Source of the DNA: Dethiosulfatarculus sandiegensis
Lineage (GTDB): Bacteria; Desulfobacterota; Desulfarculia; Desulfarculales; Desulfarculaceae
Reading direction: 5' to 3'
NCBI RefSeq assembly: GCF_000931935.2
Contig: NZ_AZAC01000056.1
Coordinates: 248,001-312,000 of the forward strand
Length of the DNA stretch: 64,000 nucleotides
Numbering within the stretch: the first letter of the stretch is position 1; each line of letters starts with the position of its first letter. Positions 42,236-52,607 of the stretch are shown one piece after another. A program made the translations under genes and the position numbers. The notes under the pieces were generated by a model. The model had not been told where the DNA came from. It did no database searches and saw nothing but the letters and a program-made list of their open reading frames with translations.

Positions 42236-45200
42236 TGCCCAATTTGCGGGTTTATGAACTGGCCAAAGAACTCAAGGTTGATGCCAAGGAACTGGCTAAG
42301 AAGCTTGAGGACATGGACTTCGATGTCCGCAACCATATGAGTGTCCTGAGTGAGGAAGAAGCTCAAAAGGCACGGGAAAGCCTCATGAATAGTAAGTCGG
42401 AAGTGGTTGAAGAAAAAAGAATTACCGGCAGGGTTATCAGACGCCGTCGTAAGAGGGTTAAATCCGAGGAAACCCGGGCCGAACAGCCTGAAAAGGCCTT
42501 AAAGGCCGAAAAAGAACAGGTTGAATTAAAGGAAACGGCTAAGCCCGCACCGGAGACAGCACCTTTGCCTGAAACAGTTAAAGTACAGCCGGCGGCTGAG
42601 AAAAAGCCCCAGCCTGAGAAGAAAAAAGCTGAGCCAGCTGCCAAGATTGTGGCCAAGCCCGAGGCCAAAAAGGCCGAGCCCGCCGCCAAGGTGGTGGCCA
42701 AGCCCGAGGCCAAAAAGGCCGAGCCCGTTGCCAAGGTGGTGGCCAAGCCCGAGGCCCAAAAAGCCGAGCCCGCTGCCAAGGTGGTGGCCAAGCCCGAGGC
42801 CAAAAAGGCCGAGCCCGCTGCCAAGGAAGCGGCCAAGCCCGAGGCCCAAAAAGCCGAGCCCGCTGCCAAGGAAGCGGCCAAGCCCGAGGCCAAAAAGGAC
42901 GAGCCCGTTGCCAAGGAAGCGGCCAAGCCCGAGGCTAAAAAAGCCGAGCCCGCTGCCAAGGAAGCGGCCAAGCCCGAGGTGAAAAAGGACGAGCCCGTTG
43001 CCAAGGAAGCGGCCAAGCCCGAGGCTAAAAAGGCCGAGCCCGCTGCCAAGGAAGCGGCCAAGCCCGAGGCCCAAAAAGCCGAGCCCGCTGCCAAGGAAGC
43101 GGCCAAGCCCGAGGCTAAAAAAACTGCAGATAAGCCCAAAAAGGCACCGCCTCAGGCAGAAGCGCAAAAGACCGAGGCAAAAGCTCAGCCAAAGGCTGCT
43201 AAATCAAAGGGAAAGGCGCAACCCGCCGAACGCAAGGGCAAAAAGGCAGCTTCAGAACCCAAGGCCAAGCAGGAAAAAGAATCGAAAAAAGCACAGGCTA
43301 AACCTCGTCGAGGTAAGTTCGATACTCCTGCCAAGATTATCAGTCTGCCTAAAACACCCGTGGCCCCCACCGCCCCTGCGGGAGGAGGAAGGCCGGGTGC
43401 ACCCAAAAAGGGAGAAGGGTTTACACCAGGCGGCGTCAAGCCCGGAGCCCGACCCGGTCCCCGACCCGGCGCCAAACCGGGTCGACCCGGGGTAAGCGAT
43501 ATACCCAATGCCATACCTCCCGTGGATCGCGGAGGAGAGCAAAGGCAGAGGCCCAAGCGCAAAAAAGGTAAAAAGGGAGGGGCTTCCATCCCGGATGATG
43601 ATTACCTGATGCGCAAAACCGCCAGCCGTCGCAAGGAGATTCTGGACCGGGCCGACCTTTATGACAGCCGTTCCAGGGGCAAGAAGCGCGGCGGACAGGC
43701 GCCTAAGCGAACCAAAAAGACCGAGATTACCACGCCCAAGGCCATTAAACGCCGCATCAAGGTGGGTGACACCATCATTGTGGGCGAACTTGGAAAGCGC
43801 ATGGGCATTAAGGCCGCCGATTTGGTGGGCCGTTTAATGAAGCTCGGCATGATGGTCACGGTGAACCAGTCCCTGGATGTGGAAGACGCCACTATTGTAG
43901 CCAACGAATTGGGCTTTGAGGTGGAACGCACCGCTTTTCAGGAACAGGGAGTTCTGGAGCAAACGGCTGATAAGCCCGAAGATCTCAAACCCAGACCCCC
44001 GGTTGTCACGATCATGGGCCACGTTGACCATGGTAAGACCTCGCTTTTGGATAAAATCCGGGAAGCCAATGTAACGGCCGGTGAAGCCGGCGGTATCACG
44101 CAGCATATCGGCGCCTATGATGTGCATCTTAAGAGCGGCGGCCATGTGGTCTTTGTGGACACCCCGGGTCACGAGGCCTTTACCGAGATGCGGGCCAGGG
44201 GAGCCAAGGTCACCGACCTGGTGGTTCTGGTGGTTGCGGCCGACGATGGTGTCATGGATCAGACCCGTGAGGCCATCAACCACAGTCGCGCCGCCAAGGT
44301 GCCGATTATGGTGGCCATAAACAAGATAGATAAACCCGGAGCCGATCCGGACCGGGTGATGCGGGAATTGGCCGATCTGAACCTCATTGCCGAGGATTGG
44401 GGTGGCGATACCATTTCGGTCAAGGTTTCAGCCAAGACAGGTGAAGGCGTTTCCGATCTTTTGGAGATGCTGGACCTGCAGGCCGAGATTCTGGAGATAA
44501 AGGCCAACCCGGACAAACCGGCCAAGGGCCACGTGCTTGAGGCACGACTGGATAAAGGTCGGGGCCCGGTGGCCACCGTTTTGGTCCAGGAGGGAACCCT
44601 GCGTACAGGTGACGCCATAATTTGCGGCAACCACCATGGCAAACTTCGGGCCATGCTTGATGATATGGGTCAGCGTATTGATTTTGCCGGACCTTCCATC
44701 CCGGTGGAGGTTCAGGGCCTGAGCGGCGTGCCTGAGGCAGGCGACGACTTCCAGGTGCTGAAAGACGAAAAAACAGCCAAGCAGGTCTCCGATTATCGGA
44801 CCATGAAAAAACGCGAGGCCGAATTGAGTGCCCAGACCAGGCTGAGCCTGGAGAGCTTCCTGACCAAGATGAAGGAACAGGATGTCAAGGAACTCAATTT
44901 GGTGGTCAAGGCTGACGTGCATGGCTCCATGGAAGCCCTGGTCGATGCGCTGGGCAAGCTCGGGAACGAAGAGGTGAAGGTCAACGTAATCCACGCGGCC
45001 ACCGGAGCTATTACCGAGACCGACGTTATGCTGGCCGCAGCTTCAGAGGCGATCATCATAGGATTTAACGTGAGGCCCACCGGCAAGGTGACAACCACCG
45101 CCGACAATGAGAATGTCGAGATTCGCACCTATGACGTGATCTACCAGATAGTGGAAGACGTCACCGCGGCCTTGACCGGTATGCTGGCCCCCACCCTGGT

Positions 45201-45498
45201 GGAAGAAGTTCTGGGCCGGGTCGAGGTCAGGGACACCTTCAGCGTGCCGAAGATCGGAACTGTGGCGGGCTGCTATGTTACCGATGGTAAGGTGCAGCGT
45301 AACGCCGGTGTCCGCCTGATCAGGGACGGTGTTGTGGTTACCAAGACCAAAATTTCCAGCCTGCGCCGCTTTAAGGACGACGCCAAGGAAGTGGCCCAGG
45401 GCTTTGAGTGCGGTATCGGTCTGGAGAGATACAACGATATAAAGATCGGCGACACCATGGAGGTCTTCGAGATCAAGGAAGTGGCCGGTAAACTCTGA
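42235..45498 (+). CDS. infB: translation initiation factor IF-2 with expanded N-terminal repeat tract
   Basis: IF-2 is the GTPase that brings initiator tRNA to the 30S subunit. The product has 1087 residues. The N-terminal IF2_N helix is at 1-50. A long charged Lys/Ala/Glu/Pro region (~120-400) contains eleven 15-residue repeats, listed separately. The G domain starts near 590 with [20 protein letters not shown] and NKIDKP; domains II to IV follow to the C-terminus. The ATG overlaps the ylxR stop. The repeat tract makes it longer than the ~890 residues of E. coli IF-2, but the catalytic part is normal. Confidence 0.97.
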   Translation: MPNLRVYELAKELKVDAKELAKKLEDMDFDVRNHMSVLSEEEAQKARESLMNSKSEVVEEKRITGRVIRRRRKRVKSEETRAEQPEKALKAEKEQVELKETAKPAPETAPLPETVKVQPAAEKKPQPEKKKAEPAAKIVAKPEAKKAEPAAKVVAKPEAKKAEPVAKVVAKPEAQKAEPAAKVVAKPEAKKAEPAAKEAAKPEAQKAEPAAKEAAKPEAKKDEPVAKEAAKPEAKKAEPAAKEAAKPEVKKDEPVAKEAAKPEAKKAEPAAKEAAKPEAQKAEPAAKEAAKPEAKKTADKPKKAPPQAEAQKTEAKAQPKAAKSKGKAQPAERKGKKAASEPKAKQEKESKKAQAKPRRGKFDTPAKIISLPKTPVAPTAPAGGGRPGAPKKGEGFTPGGVKPGARPGPRPGAKPGRPGVSDIPNAIPPVDRGGEQRQRPKRKKGKKGGASIPDDDYLMRKTASRRKEILDRADLYDSRSRGKKRGGQAPKRTKKTEITTPKAIKRRIKVGDTIIVGELGKRMGIKAADLVGRLMKLGMMVTVNQSLDVEDATIVANELGFEVERTAFQEQGVLEQTADKPEDLKPRPPVVTIMGHVDHGKTSLLDKIREANVTAGEAGGITQHIGAYDVHLKSGGHVVFVDTPGHEAFTEMRARGAKVTDLVVLVVAADDGVMDQTREAINHSRAAKVPIMVAINKIDKPGADPDRVMRELADLNLIAEDWGGDTISVKVSAKTGEGVSDLLEMLDLQAEILEIKANPDKPAKGHVLEARLDKGRGPVATVLVQEGTLRTGDAIICGNHHGKLRAMLDDMGQRIDFAGPSIPVEVQGLSGVPEAGDDFQVLKDEKTAKQVSDYRTMKKREAELSAQTRLSLESFLTKMKEQDVKELNLVVKADVHGSMEALVDALGKLGNEEVKVNVIHAATGAITETDVMLAAASEAIIIGFNVRPTGKVTTTADNENVEIRTYDVIYQIVEDVTAALTGMLAPTLVEEVLGRVEVRDTFSVPKIGTVAGCYVTDGKVQRNAGVRLIRDGVVVTKTKISSLRRFKDDAKEVAQGFECGIGLERYNDIKIGDTMEVFEIKEVAGKL
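42622..43116 (+). repeat. 11 tandem 45-bp in-frame repeats inside infB
   Basis: Eleven copies of a 15-codon unit, consensus [15 protein letters not shown], with substitutions (Q at position 1, D at 3, V at 6, VV/IV at 9-10). The first four units have (V/I)V and the last seven EA at positions 9-10, showing block-wise expansion. The frame is preserved throughout. The repetition creates long spurious open frames on other frames and on the opposite strand. Confidence 0.95.
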
Positions 45499-45527
45499 TC
45501 CGCCGGGTGAATCTGGGCCTGGCCGCC

Positions 45528-45546
45528 AAACCGGATGCGGTTTTTT
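45528..45546 (+). terminator. weak terminator-like hairpin after infB
   Basis: AAACCG (45528-45533) pairs with CGGTTT (45538-45543) around GATG and is followed by further T. It is short, so read-through into the DUF503 gene is likely. Confidence 0.4.
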
Positions 45547-45586
45547 AAATTACGGCCTAGAGGTCGAACCAAAAGGAGACCGGCGT

Positions 45587-45922
45587 TTGGTTGTTGGCGC
45601 ATTACAGATTACCTTGCACTTGGCTTATGCGAACAGCTTAAAGGCCAAGCGCAAGGTGCTTAGAGCCATAACAGACCGCACCAGGGCCAAGTTCAACGCA
45701 GCGGTGGCAGAGACGGGCGCAAACGATCTTTGGCAAAGGATTGAACTGGGTTTCGCCGTCTGCGGCAATGACCCTTCCCACGTGGAACGGCAACTGGACA
45801 GGATTGAGGAATTTGTGGAATCCCTGGGGCTTGCCGAGATCGTTGATGTCAGACTTGAGGTGATGAATCTCAAGGATATGGCCTGGGCCCCTCAGGCCAG
45901 ATGGAACAATCATAACGGGTAG
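45587..45922 (+). CDS. DUF503 (YlxP-like) protein
   Basis: This small conserved protein lies between infB and rbfA in many Gram-positive and deltaproteobacterial genomes; its function is not settled. The 111-residue product matches the family pattern: VVGALQITLHLAYANSLKAKRKVLRAITDRTRAKFNAAVAETGANDLWQ is split here into the first beta-alpha unit, then the second half RLEVMNLKDMAW. It resembles an alpha/beta ferredoxin-like fold. The start is TTG 45587 with AGGAG 9-10 bases ahead. rbfA follows 31 bases downstream. Confidence 0.85.
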   Translation: MVVGALQITLHLAYANSLKAKRKVLRAITDRTRAKFNAAVAETGANDLWQRIELGFAVCGNDPSHVERQLDRIEEFVESLGLAEIVDVRLEVMNLKDMAWAPQARWNNHNG

Positions 45923-45953
45923 ACTTAAAAAGCTGCCCTTTGGAAAAGATATA

Positions 45954-46349
45954 TTGGGAAGTACACTCCGCACAAAACGACTGGGAGCATTGCTCCAGGC
46001 GGAATTGGGTGAACTCCTGCAGCGCAGGATCAAGGACCCCAGATTAAAGGCATTGTCCATTACTGCCGTTGATGTAAGCCCTGATCTGCGCCAGGCCAAG
46101 GTCTACTACAGCCTGTGGGAAAACCAGGGCCAGAAGGAAGTGGAAAAGGCCTTTAAATCGGCTGCCGGATTCTTGCGCAAGGAACTGGCCGCCCGCATGC
46201 ATCTAAAGGTCATGCCCCGGTTGATACCGGTGTTTGACACTTCTTTGATCGAAGGTGCGCGCATGAGTGACCTGATTGATAAAGTGCGTAAGCAAGACGA
46301 TGACAACCGGGCCGACGATCCGGTTGAAAGCGAACAGGACTCCAAGTGA
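45954..46349 (+). CDS. rbfA: ribosome-binding factor A
   Basis: RbfA is a KH-fold protein that matures the 16S rRNA 5' end within the 30S subunit. The 131-residue product shows RTKRLGALLQAELGELLQRRIKDPRL, ITAVDVSPDLRQAKVYYSL and the ELAARMHLKVMPRLIPVFD segment, all conserved. The C-terminal tail is acidic. The start is TTG 45954 with GGAAAAGA ahead; no better start is available in frame. The stop overlaps the GTG of nrnA, so the pair is coupled. Confidence 0.93.
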   Translation: MGSTLRTKRLGALLQAELGELLQRRIKDPRLKALSITAVDVSPDLRQAKVYYSLWENQGQKEVEKAFKSAAGFLRKELAARMHLKVMPRLIPVFDTSLIEGARMSDLIDKVRKQDDDNRADDPVESEQDSK

Positions 46350-47308
46350 GCCAGGCTGTCCTGGATACACTGGCCCGGGCTCAAACTGTATTTGTGGCCT
46401 CGCACCTAGATCCCGACGCTGACGCGCTGGGATCCACCCTGGGGTTGATGCATTTGCTGGAAGCCCAGGGGAAAAAGGTGACGGTTTACTCTGCCGGTCC
46501 CATACCTGAGGACCTCGACTTCCTCCCCGGCAGAGCGCGGATTACGGATACGGCTCCGAATCCGAGGGCTTTTGATCTGGGTGTACTTCTGGACTGCCAC
46601 CAACCGGATAGGGCTGGTGAGGCGGCCCGCAACTTTATGGGCGATTTCAAAGCCACGGCGGTTATCGACCACCATGAAGGAGAAGCCGCGTTTGGCCAGG
46701 CTGTCTGGATAGCACCTGACTACGCGGCCACGGCCGAGATGATAACCACCTTGGCCCAAAAATATAATTGGCAGTTCACAAAAGATGCTGCGCTCTGCCT
46801 GTTTGCCGGACTACAAGGCGATACCGGATCATTCTGCTATTCCAACACCACGGCGCGCTCCCTATACACCGGCGGATATTTGATCGAAAAAGGTGCGGAT
46901 CCCTGGCTGGTGAGCCAGGAAGTTTATGCCACCAGGCCCAACAAGATTCGTCTCTTGGCCCTGGTAATGGAAAAGGCCCGCACCTATGTAAACGGCAAGC
47001 TGATTATAGCCGGGCTCACCCTTTCCGATATTGACGGACTGGGGGCAAGCCCGGAGGACCTGGAAGATGTGGCCGAGGCCCTTCGCCTGATTCGGGGCGT
47101 TTCTGTTTCGGCCTTTGTCAAAGAGCGCCGAAACGGCACGGTAAAGGCCAGTCTGCGCTCACGGGGGGCGGTGAATGTGGCCGAAGTGGCCCTTGATTTG
47201 GGCGGCGGAGGTCATCACAACGCGGCGGGGCTCACTTTGGAAAGCACCCTGGACGAAGCCCTGAGCATATTGGAGAGCCGCCTGGCTCCTTTGGTGAAAG
47301 CCACTTAA
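46346..47308 (+). CDS. nrnA: DHH-family phosphoesterase (NrnA-type nanoRNase/pAp phosphatase)
   Basis: NrnA-type enzymes degrade very short RNA oligonucleotides and in many species also dephosphorylate pAp. The 320-residue product has the DHH domain with HLDPDADALGSTLGL, LLDCHQPDR, VIDHHEGE and GLQGDTGSF, and the DHHA1 domain with the glycine-rich GGGGHHNAAGL near the C-terminus. The metal-binding histidines and aspartates are all present. It starts at GTG 46346, overlapping the rbfA stop, and overlaps truB by one base, so it belongs firmly to this operon. Confidence 0.92.
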   Translation: MSQAVLDTLARAQTVFVASHLDPDADALGSTLGLMHLLEAQGKKVTVYSAGPIPEDLDFLPGRARITDTAPNPRAFDLGVLLDCHQPDRAGEAARNFMGDFKATAVIDHHEGEAAFGQAVWIAPDYAATAEMITTLAQKYNWQFTKDAALCLFAGLQGDTGSFCYSNTTARSLYTGGYLIEKGADPWLVSQEVYATRPNKIRLLALVMEKARTYVNGKLIIAGLTLSDIDGLGASPEDLEDVAEALRLIRGVSVSAFVKERRNGTVKASLRSRGAVNVAEVALDLGGGGHHNAAGLTLESTLDEALSILESRLAPLVKAT

Positions 47309-48318
47309 TGGCAAGAAGACGCAAAGCGAAGTTTTTCGCGGACGGCTTTTTATTGATCAATAAGCCGGCGGGCCCCACCAGCCACGATGTTGTGGCCAGG
47401 CTGCGGGGACGTTTCAAGCCTGCCAAAATAGGCCATGCAGGCACCCTGGATCCTTTTGCTTCCGGACTTTTGATCCTGGCCTTTAACCGGGCCACCAGAT
47501 TGATCGACCTATTGGGACAGGGGTCCAAGACATACCGGGCAGTCATAGGCCTGGGAAAGGCAACCGACACCGGAGATCCCACCGGCGAGGTGATTTCGGA
47601 AACACCGGTGCCGCAGCTTGATGAGGAACGGATAAAAGAATTACTGGCCCGCATGGTTGGCGAGAGAATGCAAGCCCCTCCCGCCTACTCGGCGGCCAAA
47701 CATGAGGGCAAACCCCTTTACGCATATGCGCGCAAAGGGATAAAAATCGAAAAACCGCCCAAGCGGATAGAAATTTATTCCGCCGGGTTGTTAAACCTGG
47801 AGCACAACGAGCTTAGGTTCGAGATTTCCTGCTCCAGGGGGACATATATCAGACCATTGGGCGAGGAGCTTGCCCGCGATCTGGGTGCGGTGGGACACCT
47901 CACGTCCCTGGTGCGTACAGGTTCGACACCCTTTGGTCTGGACCAGGCATGTGACCTGGACAGGGCGGTTTCCCTCACAGAAGAAGAACTTCTGGGGGAA
48001 ATGCTGAAGACTTCCGAGGCGCTCGAACAACTGGGGATCGCAAACGTGGTCCTGGATGAAGACAGCGCCTGGGAACTGAGACAAGGTAGAATATTAAGCA
48101 GGGATTTATTTTTAGCCGGCAGCCAGGGAAAAATAGCCGGGAAAGGCGAACCTTTCATGGTTCACGATCCCCAGGGCGAGTTGGTGGCTGTGCTGCGTTG
48201 GCTGGGACCTTGCGACGCAAGGCCGGGCCGCGAATACGAAACTATAAGGGTTTTTCCTGACAATCAGGCGAAAGACCCGGCCGCGCAAGGCAAAATTCCA
48301 CTTTTGCATGTAGAGTAA
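47308..48318 (+). CDS. truB: tRNA pseudouridine-55 synthase
   Basis: TruB makes pseudouridine 55 in the T-loop of tRNAs. The 336-residue product shows [16 protein letters not shown] at the start, the catalytic aspartate in [13 protein letters not shown], the [20 protein letters not shown] and [19 protein letters not shown] motifs, and the [15 protein letters not shown] segment; a PUA-like C-terminal part follows, with a ~35-residue hydrophilic end. The ATG overlaps the last base of the nrnA stop. rpsO follows after 17 bases. Confidence 0.96.
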   Translation: MARRRKAKFFADGFLLINKPAGPTSHDVVARLRGRFKPAKIGHAGTLDPFASGLLILAFNRATRLIDLLGQGSKTYRAVIGLGKATDTGDPTGEVISETPVPQLDEERIKELLARMVGERMQAPPAYSAAKHEGKPLYAYARKGIKIEKPPKRIEIYSAGLLNLEHNELRFEISCSRGTYIRPLGEELARDLGAVGHLTSLVRTGSTPFGLDQACDLDRAVSLTEEELLGEMLKTSEALEQLGIANVVLDEDSAWELRQGRILSRDLFLAGSQGKIAGKGEPFMVHDPQGELVAVLRWLGPCDARPGREYETIRVFPDNQAKDPAAQGKIPLLHVE

Positions 48319-48335
48319 CAAGGAGGAATAAGAAA

Positions 48336-48605
48336 GTGGTTCTCACTACCGAAGCAAAAAGTGAGGTCATTCAGAAGTTCGCGAGGAGCGAAGGCGACAC
48401 CGGCTCTCCCGAAGTTCAGATAGCCCTCTTAAGCGAACGAATCACCTACCTCACAGAGCACTTTAAGGTCCATAAAAAGGACCATCACAGCCGGCGTGGG
48501 CTGTTGAAGCTGGTCGGCCAGAGGCGCCGCATGCTCAACTACCTGAAGCGCAAAGATGTTGAGCGTTACCGCGCTGTGATCAAGGAACTGGGCATCCGTA
48601 AGTAA
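48336..48605 (+). CDS. rpsO: 30S ribosomal protein S15
   Basis: S15 is a primary 16S rRNA-binding protein of the small subunit. The 89-residue product matches the family throughout: [27 protein letters not shown], then [34 protein letters not shown]. The length is exactly typical. The start is GTG with AAGGAGGA ~9 bases ahead. pnp lies 31 bases downstream, the usual partner. Confidence 0.97.
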   Translation: MVLTTEAKSEVIQKFARSEGDTGSPEVQIALLSERITYLTEHFKVHKKDHHSRRGLLKLVGQRRRMLNYLKRKDVERYRAVIKELGIRK

Positions 48606-48636
48606 TAAAACTCCCAGCTCCCCTAAGAGAGGAACG

Positions 48637-50811
48637 ATGTACAAAAAGGTATCGACGACCATCAACGGCCAAGAGTTCAGCATCGAGACCGGCAAAGTTG
48701 CCAAGCAGGCCAGCGGCTCTGTTTGGGTGACCTGTGGCGACTCGGTGGTGCTGGTAACCGCGGTTGGTGCACAGACCAAGAGGGAGGGAATTGATTTCCT
48801 CCCCCTTACCGTGGACTACCAGGAGTTTGCCTATGCGGCCGGCCGTATTCCAGGCAACTTCTTCCGCCGCGAGATGGGCCGTCCGTCCGAAAGGGAAACC
48901 CTGACCAGCAGGCTCATAGACCGTCCCATCAGGCCGCTTTTGCCCAAGGGATGGACTTATGAGACCCAGATTATTGCAGGGGTCTACTCGGCGGACAAAG
49001 TGCATGACACAGATGTCATGGCACTGACAGGCGCTTCCGCAGCCTTGATGGTTAGCGATGTGCCCTTTGACGGCCCCATAGCAGGCGTGCGCGTGGGCAG
49101 GGTTGACGGCGAGTTCGTCTTGAACCCCACCACCGACCAGCGGCAACAATCGGATATGCAATTCATTGTGGCCGGTTCCAGAGACGCAGTCTGCATGGTG
49201 GAAGGTGAAGGAAACTTCATCACGGAAGATGACGCGCTTGAAGCCATCTGGTTTGCCCATGCAGGCTTGCAACCCCTTTTGGATATCCAGGAGGAGATGG
49301 CCCGCGAGGCAGGCAAGACCAAACGTTCTTTTGAGCCTCCCCAGGATGATGAAGATCTCCTGGCCAAGGTCAGGGAAGTCACCACCGAAGGCCTGGCCGA
49401 GGTTTTGGCCACCGCGCCTAAACTGGAGCGTTACGCCAAGGTCCGTGATCTGAAGAACCTGGCCGTGGAAAAACTTGGCGAGGCTTACGAAGGCCGTGAG
49501 TCTGAGATTAAGAACATGGTCGGGCATTTGGAAGCCGAAGCCATGAGGGCCATGATTCTTGACGAAGGCCACAGGGTGGACTCCCGCACCAGCACAGAGG
49601 TGCGCCCCATCTCCTGCGAGGTCGGCGTTCTGCCGAGGGCCCATGGATCAGCCCTTTTCACCAGGGGTGAGACCCAGTCTCTGGTCACCGCCACCCTGGG
49701 CACCAGTGGAGACGAGCAGCGTATTGAATCCCTCACCGAGGGCGATACATTCCGCAGGTTTATGCTGCATTACAACTTCCCGCCCTATAGCGTGAATGAA
49801 GCCAAGATGCTGCGTGGCCCGGGCAGGCGCGAGATCGGACACGGCAACCTGGCCAGGCGTTCCATAATGCCTGTCCTGCCCGCTGCCGAAGATTTCCCCT
49901 ATGCCATGCGTGTGGTCAGCGACATTCTGGAATCCAACGGATCTTCCTCCATGGCTACGGTCTGCGGTGCCTCCCTGGCTCTCATGGATGCCGGCGTGCC
50001 TGTGCAAAGCGCAGTGGCCGGAGTGGCCATGGGCCTTATCAAGGAAGGGGACAAGGTCGCCGTCCTTACCGATATCCTTGGTGATGAAGACCACTTGGGC
50101 GATATGGACTTCAAAGTCACCGGTAACACCGAAGGTGTGGCCGCGGTGCAGATGGATATCAAGATCAGCGGTATCAGCAAAGAGATCATGCGTCAGGCCC
50201 TAAGCCAGGCCCGTGACGGCAGGCTGCATATCCTGGGCATCATGGATAAGGCCATAAGCAAGGCCAGGGGCGATATCAGCGATTATGCTCCGCGCATCAC
50301 CACAATTCATATTCCGGTTGAGCGCATTAAGGATATCATCGGCCCCGGCGGCAAGGTCATCCGTGGAATTCAGATGGAGACCGGCGTCAAGATCGATGTT
50401 GAAGACGACGGCACCGTCCATGTTGCAGCCGTGGATGCAGACCAGGGCAAGGCAGCTCTGAAGATGATCAATGAGCTGACCCGCGAAGTCGAGGAAGGCG
50501 CTGTATATGAAGGCAAAGTGGTCCGCATCATGGACTTCGGGGCCTTTGTGGAGATCCTCCCCGGTAGAGACGGAATGGTTCACATCTCCGAGCTGGAACA
50601 CCATCGCGTTCGGGCCGTTACCGACGTGCTTAAAGAAGGCGATATGGTAAAGGTCAAGGTGCTGGGCATAGACGACCGCGGCAAGGTCCGTCTGAGCAGA
50701 AAGGCCCTTTTGCCCAAACCCGAAGGTGGCGCGCCTCGCCAAGATGACCATGGCAATAAGGATCGCAGGGACCCGGGTGGCAACAAAAATAACCGTAGCC
50801 CCAGGCGGTGA
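48637..50811 (+). CDS. pnp: polyribonucleotide nucleotidyltransferase (PNPase)
   Basis: PNPase is the phosphorolytic 3'-5' exoribonuclease of the RNA degradosome. The 724-residue product has two RNase PH domains separated by a helical linker (first domain with REMGRPSERETLTSRLIDRP, second with ALFTRGETQSLVTATLG and DILGDEDHLGDMDFKVTG), a KH domain (DIIGPGGKVIRGIQMETG, ~555-615) and an S1 domain (~620-690). The C-terminal tail is short, charged and disordered-looking. An AGAGGAACG precedes the ATG. The length is normal. Confidence 0.97.
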   Translation: MYKKVSTTINGQEFSIETGKVAKQASGSVWVTCGDSVVLVTAVGAQTKREGIDFLPLTVDYQEFAYAAGRIPGNFFRREMGRPSERETLTSRLIDRPIRPLLPKGWTYETQIIAGVYSADKVHDTDVMALTGASAALMVSDVPFDGPIAGVRVGRVDGEFVLNPTTDQRQQSDMQFIVAGSRDAVCMVEGEGNFITEDDALEAIWFAHAGLQPLLDIQEEMAREAGKTKRSFEPPQDDEDLLAKVREVTTEGLAEVLATAPKLERYAKVRDLKNLAVEKLGEAYEGRESEIKNMVGHLEAEAMRAMILDEGHRVDSRTSTEVRPISCEVGVLPRAHGSALFTRGETQSLVTATLGTSGDEQRIESLTEGDTFRRFMLHYNFPPYSVNEAKMLRGPGRREIGHGNLARRSIMPVLPAAEDFPYAMRVVSDILESNGSSSMATVCGASLALMDAGVPVQSAVAGVAMGLIKEGDKVAVLTDILGDEDHLGDMDFKVTGNTEGVAAVQMDIKISGISKEIMRQALSQARDGRLHILGIMDKAISKARGDISDYAPRITTIHIPVERIKDIIGPGGKVIRGIQMETGVKIDVEDDGTVHVAAVDADQGKAALKMINELTREVEEGAVYEGKVVRIMDFGAFVEILPGRDGMVHISELEHHRVRAVTDVLKEGDMVKVKVLGIDDRGKVRLSRKALLPKPEGGAPRQDDHGNKDRRDPGGNKNNRSPRR

Positions 50812-50817
50812 TGCCAA

Positions 50818-52065
50818 GTGATTGAAAAAACTGTTCTTCCTAATGGTGTCCGCATACTGACCGAAGTCATCCCGCATGCCTTTTCAGTCACTGTGGGCGC
50901 CTGGATGGGAGTTGGCTCTCGCGATGAATCCGTTGAAGCAGGCGGAGTGAGCCACTTCATAGAGCATATGGCGTTCAAGGGGACCTCTAAAAGGGGTCCC
51001 CTTGATATCGCCCGTGAAATTGATCGCCTGGGCGGACAGGCCAATGCCTTCACCAGCAAGGAAAGCACCTGCTTCCACGCCCGGGCCCTTCCCGAACATC
51101 TGTCCGATGTTTCTGATCTTCTTTTGGATATTTTGCTGAAGCCAAGTTACGACCCGGTTGAACTGGAGCGGGAGCGCCAGGTTATCCTTCAGGAGATCAG
51201 CTCTGTGGAGGATGCGCCCGAGGAACTGGTCCATGTGCTTTTCAGCAACCGGTTCTGGGCGGATCATCCCCTGGGCAGACCCATTTTGGGCTCGAACAGC
51301 TCGGTATCCCAGTTGACCAGGGACGATATTCTCTCGTATCTGAGGGATTCCTATTCTCCCGAAGGACTGGTGGTGGCCGCGGTGGGAGCCCTGGAGCACC
51401 AACAGGTTGTGGACCTGGTGGCGCCCAGCTTAAGCCTTTTGCCCAAAACCAACGGTAGGGCCGGCAGGGTGCCCGGAGCCCCCAATTCCGGCGTTTTCGT
51501 CAAGGTCAGGGATTCTGAGCAGGCCCATATCCTGATGGGTATGCCTGCTCCCTCTGCCACTGATGAGGGCCGTTTTACGGTCAGCCTGTTAAATCTGGTT
51601 CTCGGCGGCAATATGAGCTCCAGGCTGTTCCAGGAGATTCGTGAGAAAAAGGGACTGGCCTATGCGGTCTATTCCTATCTCGGCTCCTACAGTGATTCCG
51701 GCATGCTCGGCATTTACATGGGGGTTCCCCCGAAAAGGGCCGGTGAGTCGGTGCGGGTGGCAATGGAACAACTCAACGCCCTGGCGGACGGCCTTTTGGA
51801 GCAAAGTGAACTCAGCATGGCCAAAGACAGCCTGAGGAGTTCCATTTTGCTTTCCGCGGAAAATCCGGAGAGCCGCATGGGGCGGCTGGCCCGCAACGAG
51901 TTTAATTTTGGCCGCGATCTGCCCCTGAAAGAGATTTTAGCCAAAGTAGAGGCTGTGGACCTTGAGAGCATACACCTTTTGGCCAAGGAGATCCTGGACC
52001 CGGCCAAGGTCTGCCTGACTGCCTTGGGGCCGCTTACACCAGAGGAACTGGACTGGATGAACTGA
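50818..52065 (+). CDS. M16-family zinc peptidase (processing-peptidase-like)
   Basis: This 415-residue metallopeptidase is of the insulinase/mitochondrial-processing-peptidase type that often follows pnp. The inverted zinc motif HxxEH is intact in [12 protein letters not shown] (~residues 42-53), with the distant glutamate in the region around [11 protein letters not shown]-type sequence. The second, inactive-type half is recognised by [30 protein letters not shown]. No signal peptide is present, so it is cytoplasmic. It starts at GTG 50818, seven bases after pnp, and its stop overlaps the dut ATG. Confidence 0.9.
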   Translation: MIEKTVLPNGVRILTEVIPHAFSVTVGAWMGVGSRDESVEAGGVSHFIEHMAFKGTSKRGPLDIAREIDRLGGQANAFTSKESTCFHARALPEHLSDVSDLLLDILLKPSYDPVELERERQVILQEISSVEDAPEELVHVLFSNRFWADHPLGRPILGSNSSVSQLTRDDILSYLRDSYSPEGLVVAAVGALEHQQVVDLVAPSLSLLPKTNGRAGRVPGAPNSGVFVKVRDSEQAHILMGMPAPSATDEGRFTVSLLNLVLGGNMSSRLFQEIREKKGLAYAVYSYLGSYSDSGMLGIYMGVPPKRAGESVRVAMEQLNALADGLLEQSELSMAKDSLRSSILLSAENPESRMGRLARNEFNFGRDLPLKEILAKVEAVDLESIHLLAKEILDPAKVCLTALGPLTPEELDWMN

Positions 52066-52529
52066 TGAGTTATCCCCAAGAGAAACCTGAAGTAGCGGTA
52101 AAGCGCCTTGAACACGGCCGGGGGCTGGACCTGCCGGTCTATATGACCGAGCTGGCCGCGGGCATGGATCTGGCCGCGGCTCTAAAAGACACCCTGGTTC
52201 TGCAACCAGGACAGATAGCCCTGATCCCCACAGGCCTGGCTCTTGCCATACCGCCCGGATACGAAGGGCAGGTTCGCCCCAGATCCGGCCTGGCCGTGAA
52301 ACACGGCATCACCGTGATCAATGCGCCGGGAACTATTGACGCGGATTACAGGGGCGAGGTAATGGTTGGTTTGATCAACCTGGGCGCGGAGCCCGTCAAC
52401 CTCAAAAGGGGTGACAGGGTGGCCCAGTTGATTATTGCTCCCGTGTGCCAGGCGGTTTTGACCGAAGTCGATGAATTGCCTGATACTGATCGGGGTGCGG
52501 GAGGCTTTGGCCATACCGGAGGCCATTAA
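52065..52529 (+). CDS. dut: deoxyuridine 5'-triphosphate nucleotidohydrolase (dUTPase)
   Basis: dUTPase removes dUTP and supplies dUMP for thymidylate synthesis. The 154-residue trimeric-type enzyme shows all five motifs: [48 protein letters not shown] and the C-terminal [10 protein letters not shown]. The length is typical. The ATG overlaps the stop of the peptidase gene (TGATG arrangement), and a terminator follows ~38 bases after the stop, marking the end of the long nusA-to-dut run. Confidence 0.95.
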   Translation: MSYPQEKPEVAVKRLEHGRGLDLPVYMTELAAGMDLAAALKDTLVLQPGQIALIPTGLALAIPPGYEGQVRPRSGLAVKHGITVINAPGTIDADYRGEVMVGLINLGAEPVNLKRGDRVAQLIIAPVCQAVLTEVDELPDTDRGAGGFGHTGGH

Positions 52530-52566
52530 AGTCAGATCAGGGCATGAGCCTGATTGAACTGAGACT

Positions 52567-52589
52567 AAAGGCCCCGCAGGGGGCCTTTT
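52567..52589 (+). terminator. intrinsic terminator after dut
   Basis: AAAGGCCCC (52567-52575) pairs with GGGGCCTTT (52580-52588) around GCAG, then T-rich sequence (TATTTTTT). It lies only ~20 bases before the next ATG, so it could also act as a leader element. Confidence 0.75.
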
Positions 52590-52607
52590 ATTTTTTGGGG
52601 GGATCTT

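Noticed and set aside
42622-43116. Regular repeats resembling a CRISPR array.
   Set aside because: The repeats are contiguous 45-bp coding units without unique spacers and lie in frame within infB.
42363-43495. Long open frames on the minus strand and in another plus frame across the infB repeat (Gly/Leu-rich, Pro/Arg/Ser-rich products).
   Set aside because: They are caused by the 45-bp periodicity of the in-frame infB repeat; the infB frame itself encodes the recognised protein.
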